A stretch of 64,000 nucleotides of DNA from Fibrella forsythiae (GTDB taxonomy: Bacteria > Bacteroidota > Bacteroidia > Cytophagales > Spirosomataceae): positions 1,116,001 through 1,180,000 of the forward strand of contig NZ_JAFMYW010000001.1 in assembly GCF_017353175.1 (NCBI RefSeq). Reading direction: 5' to 3'. The stretch's first letter is position 1; every line of letters begins with the position of its first letter. The notes under the pieces are model-generated. The model was not told where the DNA came from. It saw nothing but the letters and a program-made list of their open reading frames with translations, and did no database searches. Of the stretch, positions 18,513 to 27,570 are shown one piece after another. The translations under genes and the position numbers were made by a program.

Positions 18513-21500
18513 TTATGCAAACGTACATAACGTAGCTACGTAGTCTTTGCTGCCGTCGGTAACCCAGGCATCCAACTGGGCCGGGTCTTTCAGCTGCTGC
18601 CCACGGAACCGGGGCACCACCATATACCCGCACTTAACATCGGTCAGGGCCGACATATCGCTCCACAGCTTTTCGATTTGGGCTACCGGGTAAATATCTT
18701 CCTGCCCATGACCCCACCGGTATTTAACGTCTTTGAGCGTCACATAGGTCGGAATCCGATGGGCCACGCTCCGCACCGCTTTGGCCAGCTGTGCCTCGTC
18801 GCCGGTTTGCAGATCGTCGCGGGTCAGGCCAAACAGTTGAAGCAGCGGGTCGATCTGGATCCAGGTCGTATTGGAGTTGTAATAGCTCAGGTTCAGCTCG
18901 TCTTCTTCGCGCGGTTGAGCCAGCCCCTCCAGCAACCGGACATGCCCGTTTACACGCGCCAGTCCGCCCCCACGATCCTCGATCCGGCGCGGCACGACTT
19001 CAAACGTGAGCGCATTTCCCGATTCAAGATGGTGACCCAGCGCCGCCGGATCAACGTCGGCACCGAGGGTATCGATGTTGTGCAGCATCAGCGTTTCCAC
19101 CTCCGGGTGTTCGGCCAGCAGCTTCGCCAGCGTGCCGTTCCGCAACAGGTTCGAAACCTCATACCAATGGCCCAGGGGCGAAAACCGTTGCGCCGCAATA
19201 TTGTCTACATAATCAGTGCCCTCTCCTTTCAATTTGGCCCAGTTGATCATCGACTGCCGAACGGCATCGCGCACCTTCTGCTTGTTCTCATCCAGTGTTT
19301 CCTGCGGTGTTTCTTCCCACAGGAAACGCAGGTCGCGTTCCATCGGCACAAACCGCTGCCCGATAGACCGCCCCGGCGACAGGTACGTTGCCCCCGGATA
19401 CCCGAAGTTGCCGGTCTGTTCCAGTTTCTTCCGAATTGGTTCGTGGGTCATGTAGCTGGTTGCAACGATGTGCGGAATAGTAACGCCGTAGGTCTCGGCC
19501 AGCTTCCGCGTCTTCGCCAGGTGAATTTCCAGGAAGCTCCGATGTGCACCGTCGAGTTCAACGAACGGGTTGATGGTTTTGATCACGCCAGCACCTTTCG
19601 TCCAGCGGCTACCCACACCGGCACCAAGGCTCAAGACGGCCACCTTACCTTTCCGAATGGCTTCTTCACCCACCCTGGCCGAGGTCGCCGTGGGGTCGAG
19701 TTGCACAATATCAGCCGCCTGCACATCTTCAATTGACGTGTCGACCGGCAGTCGGTTCCGCGACAAACCAATGCGCCCGCGCTGAATCTCTTCCCTGATC
19801 TCTTCGTGCTGGATGTAGTCGAAGCCGTTGTCTTTCTTGATCCGGTCGGCCTTTTCGTTCTCTGCACTCCGGTTACCCTGTGAAGAGGGATCCGATACGT
19901 TGAAGAGGTTGCTGATGATCGTCCGCAGCAACGGATACGCCTGATTATTCCGTTCGCAATGGGTTGTAAAGAAATCAATTTCCGCCCGGCGTCCGTAGGG
20001 AATGGAGGCAGGATCTTTCCGCACCAGCTCCGACACGTGAATCCCGTAGTACGGCTCCGGCATCAGGGCGTCGGTGCCTTCTTGCAGCGTTGCCCACGTA
20101 CCGCGGGGGTTGATGCTCCAGTTATACACCACTGGTTCCATGGCAAACGGCAGCGAATCAGACAGTTCGCTCTTTGTTTTCCGCAGAATCTCCAGCACCT
20201 GCAGCTTATACGCCTCATACTTAGCCGGATTAACGAACATACCCATGCCGCCACCCGACATGCCGCCGAGCATCAGGAAGCCGTAATAGTCGTCGCCAAA
20301 CTGCTTTTTGGCTTTGGCAATAATCTGTTCTGTGAAGTAGGTCGACGCCCAGGGAATAATCGTTTTGATGGGCCCTTCCCAGTTCCGGGCTGTGTTGGCC
20401 CCCAGTTTCCGGATATCCCCTTCCTTGATGGCACCCAGAATATTATCGAAAATCTGGTTTGTCTGTTGGCGGGCAACCCATTCCTTATCGCCCCGGAGCA
20501 GGTACTTTTCGGTAACCATTTCCAGAATAGGGCCAACGTTCGACGCCATGCCGCCGTGCATGAGCACCAGCGAGTTCATGATCTTTTCCTGAATGTCGGG
20601 ATGTACATCGTCGCCCTGCAACACCCGGTGGCGGGGCAGCAACGTACCCCGGCTGATCCCATATTCGGGGTCGCCTTCCTGCGCAAACGTACCCTGAATG
20701 GCCTTGATGCCCGGCCAAACGCCCCCCGAATCCTGCCAGCCGCCACCGGAGCCGCCGATCCACTCGCCCAGAATAGCGCGCGAAGCAACAAGCCGCCGTT
20801 CGCTCTCTTCCAGACCGCCCTCCAGGTTCCGGGTTTGGCCCGTGGCCCGCATCAGCAGACTGATGATCGAGCCGAGCAGGTTGGTCGACACCGCAAAGCG
20901 GGACCCTTTCGGAATGTCATTCACTTTCGTGACCAGTTCAATTCCCATACCCGGCGCAACGATCCGGGCCAGAATCTCAGGCAACGCCTGATTCGTCCCT
21001 TCAAACGAGGGCGGAATCAGGCCGGAAGCAATCACTCCTGCTTTGACCAGACTCAGGTAATCATTGCCAAAATTGAACAGATCGCCCAGGTCGTGAATAT
21101 CCTTGGTAGTATTCAGGTCAACGCTTGTCAGGCGCAGAACGGGTTCCGAAATTACCCGCACGTAGCATTCCAGTGGTGGCCTGATATCCTTATCGCGCCC
21201 GAAAACGCCCAGATCGATGGAGATGTTGATAACGCGGGCGCCTTCGGGATAATCCATACCCAGAAAGAAAATGTCCGACCAGCCACTGTGGGTCAGGTCC
21301 ATCCGTACCGACGTCTGTTCGTGCAGAATAGGGTAAAAAAGCGAATTATCAGGCCGTTGCAGCAGCCTGGGCTGAATACGGATCGGGTGTTCGGTCTGAT
21401 GCCCAACACGGAACATCCACTGGTTTCCTTTGCTCGACCGCACGCTTTTCCTGACCTGATCGGCCAGGATCTGAAACGACAACTGATGGTAGCTGTCGGC

Positions 21501-21848
21501 CAGGGCACTGAACAGCGTAGCGCTTGGCCCGTGCATGTCCAGATCCTGCAGGAACCGCACAATAGCCTGTTCGAACCGGCGCGCCAACAGGTCTTCAAAA
21601 CCGGCATAGGGAATCTTGCCAATAGCTGGCGTTTCCGGCGCGTCGGTCAGCGAAAAGCGAAACCCGGCCGACAGAAAGAGAATAGCCCTTACTTTATCGT
21701 ACAGGTTCGGCGTAGACTTGCGAAAATCATCGAGTTCCCGCAGCGCTTTTAGCAGACTACTGGTAGAAAAAGAACGGCTAAGATCGAAAAAGGAGCGATT
21801 ACGCACGGCCGGATCAGCCGACGTGATGGTTTCTATAAAAACATTCAT
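18513..21848 (-). CDS. Bifunctional GHMP-type sugar kinase / UDP-sugar pyrophosphorylase fusion
   Basis: An 1111-residue protein. After ~180 residues of unknown helical sequence, a GHMP sugar kinase resembling L-fucokinase/arabinokinase starts: VRMDLTHSGWSDIFFLG (~183-200) and ARVINISIDL, then the ATP loop GGSGGGWQDSGG (~364-376) and a third glycine motif MLGGMSGGGMGMF (~525-537). From ~735 comes a eukaryotic-type UDP-glucose pyrophosphorylase fold: LSLGAGVGSRWTKGAG (nucleotide loop), HNIDTLGADVDP (~921), TFEVVPRRIEDRGGG and LNLSYYNSNTTW. Predicted reactions: sugar + ATP to sugar-1-phosphate, then + UTP to UDP-sugar. Bacteroides Fkp does the GDP-fucose equivalent with the domains in the opposite order. 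The sugar is unknown. It lies downstream of a GalU-like gene. Confidence 0.85.
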   Translation of the reverse strand: MNVFIETITSADPAVRNRSFFDLSRSFSTSSLLKALRELDDFRKSTPNLYDKVRAILFLSAGFRFSLTDAPETPAIGKIPYAGFEDLLARRFEQAIVRFLQDLDMHGPSATLFSALADSYHQLSFQILADQVRKSVRSSKGNQWMFRVGHQTEHPIRIQPRLLQRPDNSLFYPILHEQTSVRMDLTHSGWSDIFFLGMDYPEGARVINISIDLGVFGRDKDIRPPLECYVRVISEPVLRLTSVDLNTTKDIHDLGDLFNFGNDYLSLVKAGVIASGLIPPSFEGTNQALPEILARIVAPGMGIELVTKVNDIPKGSRFAVSTNLLGSIISLLMRATGQTRNLEGGLEESERRLVASRAILGEWIGGSGGGWQDSGGVWPGIKAIQGTFAQEGDPEYGISRGTLLPRHRVLQGDDVHPDIQEKIMNSLVLMHGGMASNVGPILEMVTEKYLLRGDKEWVARQQTNQIFDNILGAIKEGDIRKLGANTARNWEGPIKTIIPWASTYFTEQIIAKAKKQFGDDYYGFLMLGGMSGGGMGMFVNPAKYEAYKLQVLEILRKTKSELSDSLPFAMEPVVYNWSINPRGTWATLQEGTDALMPEPYYGIHVSELVRKDPASIPYGRRAEIDFFTTHCERNNQAYPLLRTIISNLFNVSDPSSQGNRSAENEKADRIKKDNGFDYIQHEEIREEIQRGRIGLSRNRLPVDTSIEDVQAADIVQLDPTATSARVGEEAIRKGKVAVLSLGAGVGSRWTKGAGVIKTINPFVELDGAHRSFLEIHLAKTRKLAETYGVTIPHIVATSYMTHEPIRKKLEQTGNFGYPGATYLSPGRSIGQRFVPMERDLRFLWEETPQETLDENKQKVRDAVRQSMINWAKLKGEGTDYVDNIAAQRFSPLGHWYEVSNLLRNGTLAKLLAEHPEVETLMLHNIDTLGADVDPAALGHHLESGNALTFEVVPRRIEDRGGGLARVNGHVRLLEGLAQPREEDELNLSYYNSNTTWIQIDPLLQLFGLTRDDLQTGDEAQLAKAVRSVAHRIPTYVTLKDVKYRWGHGQEDIYPVAQIEKLWSDMSALTDVKCGYMVVPRFRGQQLKDPAQLDAWVTDGSKDYVATLCTFA

Positions 21849-21880
21849 GGTTTGAACAGTGCCCCGCAGCGGCGGACCGT

Positions 21881-21963
21881 CCCGCCCTAAAGGGGCCCCG
21901 CTGGCAAGTCAGTAGTTGTGCGTCAGCAATAAGGTTGGGCCGGCAAGCCCCCTTTAGGACGGG
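21881..21963. repeat. Intergenic composite palindrome between two nucleotidyltransferase genes
   Basis: A 15-bp inverted repeat with one mismatch (core CCTAAAGGGG / CCCCTTTAGG, arms 21881-21895 and 21949-21963) encloses GTGCGTCAGCAA (21918-21929), identical to 9223-9234. It fills most of the 143-base gap between the fusion gene and the GalU-like gene and could modulate transcript level between them. Confidence 0.7.
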
Positions 21964-21991
21964 GGGCTATACCAGCGGGAAATAGAAACGT

Positions 21992-22948
21992 TTACACCAG
22001 TTGCGCTTTTCGTGCGTTTGCCTCTGCCAGCAACTCCACCATGGAGGTGAGTGTCTCGTCGTGGGCTTCGCCCGCCAGGCCGAGGGCCATTTGTGCCCGG
22101 AGCAGGCCCGTCCGGCCACTCAGGTCGTAGCGATTTCCTTTTACTTCCAGCGCCAGGTACGTCTCAGATTCGGCCAGTTCCTGTAGCGACGGCGTCAGGG
22201 GTGTGTTACTACCACCCTGCGCAATGTGCTTCTCAAGGAGGCTAAAAACGGTTGGGGTAAGCACGTGCATCCCGAAAAAACAGAGGTAATAACCCACCCG
22301 CAGCCCTGGTGTTTGCAGTTCCAGTTCGGCCACGCTTAACGATGGTTTTTCAATCAGTTTTTCAATCTGATACACCCCGCTCTTGTTGGGTACGTGCTTG
22401 CCTGTAACGGTTCCGTAGCGGCCAATCTGGTGTTCAATAGTTGGGTTAACGGCTGATACGGAGCAGTTTTCTTCAACCGCCAGTTCGATCAGCTGAGCCG
22501 CACAGCGTTTGCCAATCAAATTCGACACGTAGAGATAATCGCCCAGTAACAGCAGGAAAGGCTCATTGTTGACAAAGTCCTTTGCGCAGTGAACGGCATG
22601 TCCGTAGCCGAGTGGTTCGGGTTGTTCAACAAATTGGGTGCGGCTGATGAGGTGGTCGATCTTTTCGGCCTCCTGCCGCGCCCAGTCCACATTTTTGAAC
22701 GATTTAACCAGGTTGTCGCGCAGCGACGTGAAGGCGCTGATGTAGCGTTCACCATCGCCGGGGGCACACACTACGCAGATTTCGTCGATACCGCTAAGAA
22801 ACGCCTCTTCGGCAATAGCCTGAATAACGGGTTTATGCAGACCGTCGGTGTCGATAACCGGCAGCATGGCTTTCTGGATGGTATCGGCTACCGGATATAA
22901 TCGTTCGCCACGGGCAGCAGCGGTAATAACAGCTTTTCTTATTTTCAT
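21992..22948 (-). CDS. GalU-like UTP--glucose-1-phosphate uridylyltransferase
   Basis: A 318-residue nucleotidyltransferase of the bacterial GalU type, starting at ATG 22948 (MKIRKAVITAAARGERLYP); an upstream in-frame start would add 18 unlike residues. The activation loop KAVITAAARGERLYPVADTIQKAMLPV matches GalU in shape (quoted here by its ends: KAVITAAARG...KAMLPV), and later GYGHAVHCAKDF, LLLLGDYLYV (metal-binding Asp) and VEQPEPLG are present. It would form UDP-glucose or a related UDP-sugar. Immediately downstream is the kinase/UGP fusion, so two evolutionarily distinct UTP-dependent pyrophosphorylases sit together. Confidence 0.9.
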   Translation of the reverse strand: MKIRKAVITAAARGERLYPVADTIQKAMLPVIDTDGLHKPVIQAIAEEAFLSGIDEICVVCAPGDGERYISAFTSLRDNLVKSFKNVDWARQEAEKIDHLISRTQFVEQPEPLGYGHAVHCAKDFVNNEPFLLLLGDYLYVSNLIGKRCAAQLIELAVEENCSVSAVNPTIEHQIGRYGTVTGKHVPNKSGVYQIEKLIEKPSLSVAELELQTPGLRVGYYLCFFGMHVLTPTVFSLLEKHIAQGGSNTPLTPSLQELAESETYLALEVKGNRYDLSGRTGLLRAQMALGLAGEAHDETLTSMVELLAEANARKAQLV

Positions 22949-23317
22949 TAGGAACGGACAGCAAAGACAATTGGATGCCCAAAGTTTGCCAAAAGAACGC
23001 AATTAAACGACCTGCTACCGGAAGTAACTACCTTATGGCTTATCATAAATACCTATATACGTTCATTCAACCCGGTGCAATACTGCAAAAGTAGCGGCAG
23101 TAACCGGGTCCAGGCCCGTTGGGATTCATACATGATGAGCAGTATCTGCCTGGCCAGAGAGACACACCGGCGTAGTTCATCCAGACTTCTGTCAGGGACA
23201 TGACAGGACGTGTTTTCATGAACCCGACTCGTCTTGTTTACCCACATCAGGTCTCTGGCGGGGCGGCAAAACACCGAACCTGAACCGTTTAAGCAGTTTA
23301 AGCCTGAAAACCAACAG
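22949..23317. other. Intergenic region, no gene recognised
   Basis: About 370 bases between the GalU-like gene and the end of the molybdenum hydroxylase operon. A minus-strand reading frame of 73 codons (23053-23274) has a helical leucine-rich tail but no recognisable family. A short direct repeat GTTTAAGC is at about 23287-23305. Nothing else is seen. Confidence 0.4.
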
Positions 23318-25444
23318 TTATATCAGCTTGTCCGGGGTGATCGGCAACTCGCGGACGCGTTTGCCGGTGGCGTTGAAAATGGCATTGGCGACGGCAGCGG
23401 CCACGCCGACAATGCCCACTTCTCCAATGCCTTTAATGCCCATTTTATTGGCTTTCTGATCGTCTTCGCGAATAAAAATGGCGTCCATGTCGCCAATATC
23501 GAGGTTTGACGGGACGTGATAATCGGCGAAGGAACGGGTAACGAAATTGCCTAACCGGGGATCGAGGATCGACTCTTCGGTCAGCGCCATGCCGATGCCC
23601 CAGACGTTGCCGCCGATGATCTGCGAACGGGCTGTTTTCGGGTTCAGGATGGTACCGGCTCCGGTCACGGCCAGAAATCGATTTACTCTGACCATTCCCG
23701 TAAACCGGTTCACGGCCACTTCGGCAAAATTGGCGTTGAAACTGTGGGCCGAATACGCCTCCGCACTTTCCAGCGGTTTGGCATCGACCCGCGTTTTGTA
23801 TTCGGTGATCTTCTCCGACAGCATCATCTGCGAGGCCGTTGGACGGGCAAAAAACTGCTTACCCGAGCGCGTGATCAGTTCATCCGTAATTTTCTGACAG
23901 GCATCGTTCACTGCGTTGGCATAGCTGGCCGCACCTACCGAGCCAACGGCACCGGCGGCGGGGGGCAAATCAGAGTCGCCAATAACCACCGTCACATTCG
24001 TGAGAGGCAAATCGAGTGCATCGGCGGCTGTTTGGGTCAGAATGGTGTACGTACCTGTGCCCAGATCAGCGGCAGCCAGTTCAATGGTGGCCGTAACCTC
24101 ATTGCCGGTCCGTTTAAGCTTCACCACCGCCGAGGTTGGGCGCTGATGGGCCGGGTACGTTCCCGCAGCTACGCCGTAGCCGATCAGGTAGTTTCCCTGC
24201 AGGTTCTGGCCCGGTTCGGCCTTCCGCTTTTCCCAGCCAAACGCTTTCGCCCCTACCTGAAGACACTCAACCGCTTTCCGCGACGACCACGGTTTACCGT
24301 TCGACGGGTCACGGGCGGGTTCGTTTTTGATGCGCAGCTCAATTGGGTCCATCTTCAGTTTGTGGGCCAGCTCGTCCATCGCCGACTCCAGCGCGAAACT
24401 ACCGGTCGATTTTCCGGGCCCGCGTGTGTAGGTGGGCAAGATCACGTTCATGGGCACAACCCGGTAGGTAATCAGCGAGTTGGGTACGTCGTACATGATC
24501 TTCGAGCAGTCGCCGCAGGGTTCAACGAACTCACTTTTAATGGCGGCGTGCGTCGTGATCTCGTGTGCCAGCGCCGTCAGTTTACCGTCCTGCGTGGCAG
24601 CCAGACTTACCTTCTGCAAGTTCTGCTGACGTAACCCTACCGAGTTCACCATCTGTTGCCGGGTCAGGGCCAGTTTTACCGGCCGATTCACCTGTTTGGC
24701 CGCTATGGCCGTGAGTACCAGATTGGCCCACTGCCCACCTTTCGAACCGAAACCGCCGCCAATGTACGGCGTAACGATACGCACCTGTTCTGGCTTGATA
24801 TTAAGCGTATTAGCCGCCGACGTCTGTGCTCCGTTGACAATCTGCGAGCTGTTATAGAGCGTTACACGGTCGCCATTCCACTCGGCGATGGTGGCATGTG
24901 GTTCCAGCGGGTGGTGGTGCTCAATGGGTGTGCTGTATGTTTCCTCGACCTTATAGGCTGCCGAACTCAACGCCGCTTTGGCATCGCCCCGGCTGGCATC
25001 GGCTTTGTCTTTCTCTTTAGGCAGAACAGCATTGGGCGCCAGTGTCTCGAAGTCGACTTTAGGCTCTTTTTTATCGTAATCTACGCTGATCAGATGGGAC
25101 GCGTGCCGGGCCTGCTCGAAGGTTTCGGCCACAACGATACCGATGTGCTGGCCGAAAAACTCGACTTCCGGGCTTTGCAGCAGTGAACCACCGCGCAGAC
25201 CACCGTTGACGTTCAGCTTCGGAGCGTTTTTATGGGTGATCACCGCCAACACACCGGGTGCTTTTTCGGCAACCGACGTGTCGATGTTCAGAATCGTTCC
25301 GGCGGCAATGGTGCTTTTAAACAGAACGGCGTAGGCAAGATCCTTAACCGGGTAATCGGTTGAATAAGCCGCCTTGCCCGTCACCTTGGCGATGCCGTCG
25401 ATCCGGCTGATGGGCGTGCCGGTTAGTTTGTTTTTGTCCTGCAT
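23318..25444 (-). CDS. Molybdopterin-binding subunit of xanthine dehydrogenase/aldehyde oxidoreductase family (PaoC-like), copy 2
   Basis: A 708-residue catalytic subunit, last gene of a complete A-B-C operon. It starts MQDKNKLTGTPISRIDGIAK, has GGGFGSKGGQWANLV for molybdopterin binding, and ends with MGIKGIGEVGIVGVAAAVANA, where the Glu of GIGEVG fits the catalytic residue. The sequence is clearly paralogous to the protein at 626-2851, but many positions differ, so substrates may differ too. No signal peptide is present; export with the Tat-signal-bearing iron-sulfur subunit is the family model. Confidence 0.93.
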   Translation of the reverse strand: MQDKNKLTGTPISRIDGIAKVTGKAAYSTDYPVKDLAYAVLFKSTIAAGTILNIDTSVAEKAPGVLAVITHKNAPKLNVNGGLRGGSLLQSPEVEFFGQHIGIVVAETFEQARHASHLISVDYDKKEPKVDFETLAPNAVLPKEKDKADASRGDAKAALSSAAYKVEETYSTPIEHHHPLEPHATIAEWNGDRVTLYNSSQIVNGAQTSAANTLNIKPEQVRIVTPYIGGGFGSKGGQWANLVLTAIAAKQVNRPVKLALTRQQMVNSVGLRQQNLQKVSLAATQDGKLTALAHEITTHAAIKSEFVEPCGDCSKIMYDVPNSLITYRVVPMNVILPTYTRGPGKSTGSFALESAMDELAHKLKMDPIELRIKNEPARDPSNGKPWSSRKAVECLQVGAKAFGWEKRKAEPGQNLQGNYLIGYGVAAGTYPAHQRPTSAVVKLKRTGNEVTATIELAAADLGTGTYTILTQTAADALDLPLTNVTVVIGDSDLPPAAGAVGSVGAASYANAVNDACQKITDELITRSGKQFFARPTASQMMLSEKITEYKTRVDAKPLESAEAYSAHSFNANFAEVAVNRFTGMVRVNRFLAVTGAGTILNPKTARSQIIGGNVWGIGMALTEESILDPRLGNFVTRSFADYHVPSNLDIGDMDAIFIREDDQKANKMGIKGIGEVGIVGVAAAVANAIFNATGKRVRELPITPDKLI

Positions 25445-25585
25445 GGTGTTGGTTGAGTGGTTATCTGATAATTCGGTTCATTGGTTAACTAGGTGACTGG
25501 TTCGTTTTTGTGACTGGTAACGTACCCGGGCTTAAAGCGCGAAGTGAAGCCGAAAAACCAAGCAACCAATTCACTACTCAACCAA
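25445..25585. repeat. AT-poor spacer with nested inverted repeats inside the operon
   Basis: The 141-base gap between the FAD and molybdopterin subunit genes is bounded by TTGGTTGAGT (25449-25458) and its inverted copy ACTCAACCAA (25576-25585). A second nested pair, ATTGGTT/AACCAAT, is at 25480-25486 and 25564-25570. Many CAACCAAT-like units occur. It can fold into a long imperfect hairpin and could set the ratio of the two subunits. Confidence 0.5.
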
Positions 25586-26590
25586 TCAACCAACTCCGTT
25601 CAATGCCGTTTGTAACGCCAGCACAATGCTTCGTTTTCCCAGCTCCACCTTAAACTTGTTGTGTTCCAGCGGTTTAGCGGCGGCCATTTCTGCTTCGGCG
25701 GCCAGCCTGACATTCGCTTCAGTCGCCTCTTTACCCACCAGCATTTTCTCGGCGGTCAGTGCGCGCCATGGTTTATGGGCCACGCCCCCCATCGCAATAC
25801 GTACCTGAGTAATCCTGTTTCCCGCCATTTCCAGCCCCACTGCCACCGACAGCAACGCAAAGGCGTATGACGCCCGGTCGCGCACTTTGAGGTAATAGGC
25901 CTTGTCGGCAAGCTTGCTTGGGGGCAACTCAATAGCGGTGATCAGTTCGCCCGGTGCCAGATTCGTGTCCTGGTGTGGAGTATCGCCGGGTAATCGGTGA
26001 AAATCAGCAAACGCAATGGCGCGTTCCTGCCCGCCTACATTCCTGACCTTCACAATGGCATCCAGCGCTGCCAGCGCTACAGCCATATCAGACGGGTACA
26101 CGGCTACACATTTTTCAGACCAGCCGAAGATGGCGTGCAGGCGGTTAATGCCTTCCAGCGCGCCACAGCCCGTGCCCGGCTCACGCTTGTTGCAGGGCAT
26201 CGAAACCTCATAAAAATACGGGCACCGGGTACGTTGCAGCAGGTTACCGCCGTTGGTGGCCATGTTCCGAATCTGCCCGGATGCGCCCGCCAGAATAGCC
26301 TGTGTCAGCAGCGGATATTGCTGCCGAATAAGCGGATGGTTGGCAGCATCAGTATTCTTCCCGAGCCCGCCAATGGAAACGCCCCCCTGATTAGGCCCGC
26401 TGGTGATCGTTTTGATGGTCGTTAACGCCAGCCCCGAAATATCAACCAGTTCGGCCGGACGTTCAACGTCTTCCTTCATCAGGTCGAGCAGGTTGGTGCC
26501 GCCAGCCAGGAATTTCGCGTTTGGCTTGCCAGACAGCATGTTCAGCGCCGTAGTGGGGTCGCTGGCCCGGTTGTATACAAAGGGTCGCAT
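25586..26590 (-). CDS. Molybdenum hydroxylase FAD-binding subunit (PaoB-like), copy 2
   Basis: A 334-residue FAD subunit starting at ATG 26590 (MRPFVYNRASDPTTALNML); upstream in-frame codons overlap the previous gene and look non-coding. FAD-binding motifs are KFLAGGTNLLDLMKED and the GNLLQRTRCPYF region. A cysteine-rich insert (CPYFYEVSMPCNKREPGTGC) resembles the extra [4Fe-4S]-binding loop of PaoB-type subunits. The C-terminal half matches the partial copy at 1-485. It lies 19 bases after the iron-sulfur subunit gene. Confidence 0.93.
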   Translation of the reverse strand: MRPFVYNRASDPTTALNMLSGKPNAKFLAGGTNLLDLMKEDVERPAELVDISGLALTTIKTITSGPNQGGVSIGGLGKNTDAANHPLIRQQYPLLTQAILAGASGQIRNMATNGGNLLQRTRCPYFYEVSMPCNKREPGTGCGALEGINRLHAIFGWSEKCVAVYPSDMAVALAALDAIVKVRNVGGQERAIAFADFHRLPGDTPHQDTNLAPGELITAIELPPSKLADKAYYLKVRDRASYAFALLSVAVGLEMAGNRITQVRIAMGGVAHKPWRALTAEKMLVGKEATEANVRLAAEAEMAAAKPLEHNKFKVELGKRSIVLALQTALNGVG

Positions 26591-26609
26591 AGGTACGTGA
26601 GTAAAAAGG

Positions 26610-27407
26610 TTAGGCCGAAAACCGGAACGTTTGCTCGACCGGTTTTCCATGTTGAACTTCCTGCACGGCCGCAACGATGTTGGCGTAGGCACCACACCGG
26701 CACAGGTTTCCCGACATCCGCTCCCGAATTTCCTCTGTTGATAACTGCAAAGGGGCAGCTTTTTTGCGGACGTCCGCCGTCACGTAACTGGCGTCACCTC
26801 GTTTTGCCTCGTCTATCAGTGCCACCGCCGAGCAGATTTGCCCCGGTGTGCAGAATCCACACTGAAAGCCGTCGTGTTTCAGAAACGCTTCCTGTACCGG
26901 ATGCAGCCGAACCGTTGACCCACTTCCCTGCGCGAGGCCTTCAATTGTCTGTACGGTTTTACCCTCGCAACTGGCGGCCAGAGTCAGGCACGACAACACC
27001 CGCTGTCCGTTCAGGATCACCGTACAGGCTCCGCACTGGCCGTGGTCGCAGCCTTTTTTCGAGCCAGTCAGTTCCAGCCGTTCCCGCAACGTATCCAGCA
27101 AGGTCATGCGCGAATCGACCAGCAGTTTGCGGGCCGCACCGTTGACCTTAAAGGCTACGTTTACGCCATTTTCGACCGAAGCAGGGGCTAATTCCGCTGA
27201 TGTTGGCAGGCCGATCGGTTTAGTGAACAGTTGCTCAGCCACTGCCGACTGAGCAGCCAGCAGGCCGCTACCAGCCAGTGACATGAGCTTCAGAAAATGC
27301 CGTCGATTTACCCCCGTATCGAGAATGTCGTTCAGGTCTTCAGGCATCAGATCCTCAAACAGTTTCTTTTCATCGTCCGACAATTCGGGGACCTCGTTCT
27401 CGTCCAT
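26610..27407 (-). CDS. Molybdenum hydroxylase [2Fe-2S] subunit with Tat signal (PaoA-like)
   Basis: A 265-residue small subunit. After ~30 acidic residues comes a twin-arginine export signal (NRRHFLKLMSLAGSGLLAAQ), consistent with export of the assembled complex. The first [2Fe-2S] cluster uses CDHGQCGACTVILNG...C, the second CGFCTPGQIC and CRCGAY. It is the first gene of the three-gene operon 27407-23318. The gene upstream on the same strand is an alpha-L-rhamnosidase, 163 bases away. Confidence 0.94.
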   Translation of the reverse strand: MDENEVPELSDDEKKLFEDLMPEDLNDILDTGVNRRHFLKLMSLAGSGLLAAQSAVAEQLFTKPIGLPTSAELAPASVENGVNVAFKVNGAARKLLVDSRMTLLDTLRERLELTGSKKGCDHGQCGACTVILNGQRVLSCLTLAASCEGKTVQTIEGLAQGSGSTVRLHPVQEAFLKHDGFQCGFCTPGQICSAVALIDEAKRGDASYVTADVRKKAAPLQLSTEEIRERMSGNLCRCGAYANIVAAVQEVQHGKPVEQTFRFSA

Positions 27408-27570
27408 GGGGCAGTTGGTTTAGGAAAAACAGGAACTAACCAGCAACGTACCTGAGTGCGTTTTTCCGTACAGATGTTCACTAAAAGTAACCGCTTTCCG
27501 GCCCCTATTGTTATCAGCTGTTTTGGGGGCGGTGTGGCTTCACGTACGTGTTGGGAGTAAAGCTCTGCAG

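Noticed and set aside
19959-21752. A 597-codon open frame antisense to the kinase/UGPase fusion (also 18678-19736)
   Set aside because: No domain likeness; long antisense frames are expected opposite GC-rich codon-biased genes.
23053-23274. A 73-codon minus-strand frame with a leucine-rich tail
   Set aside because: Could be a small gene but no start context, family or conserved neighbour supports it.
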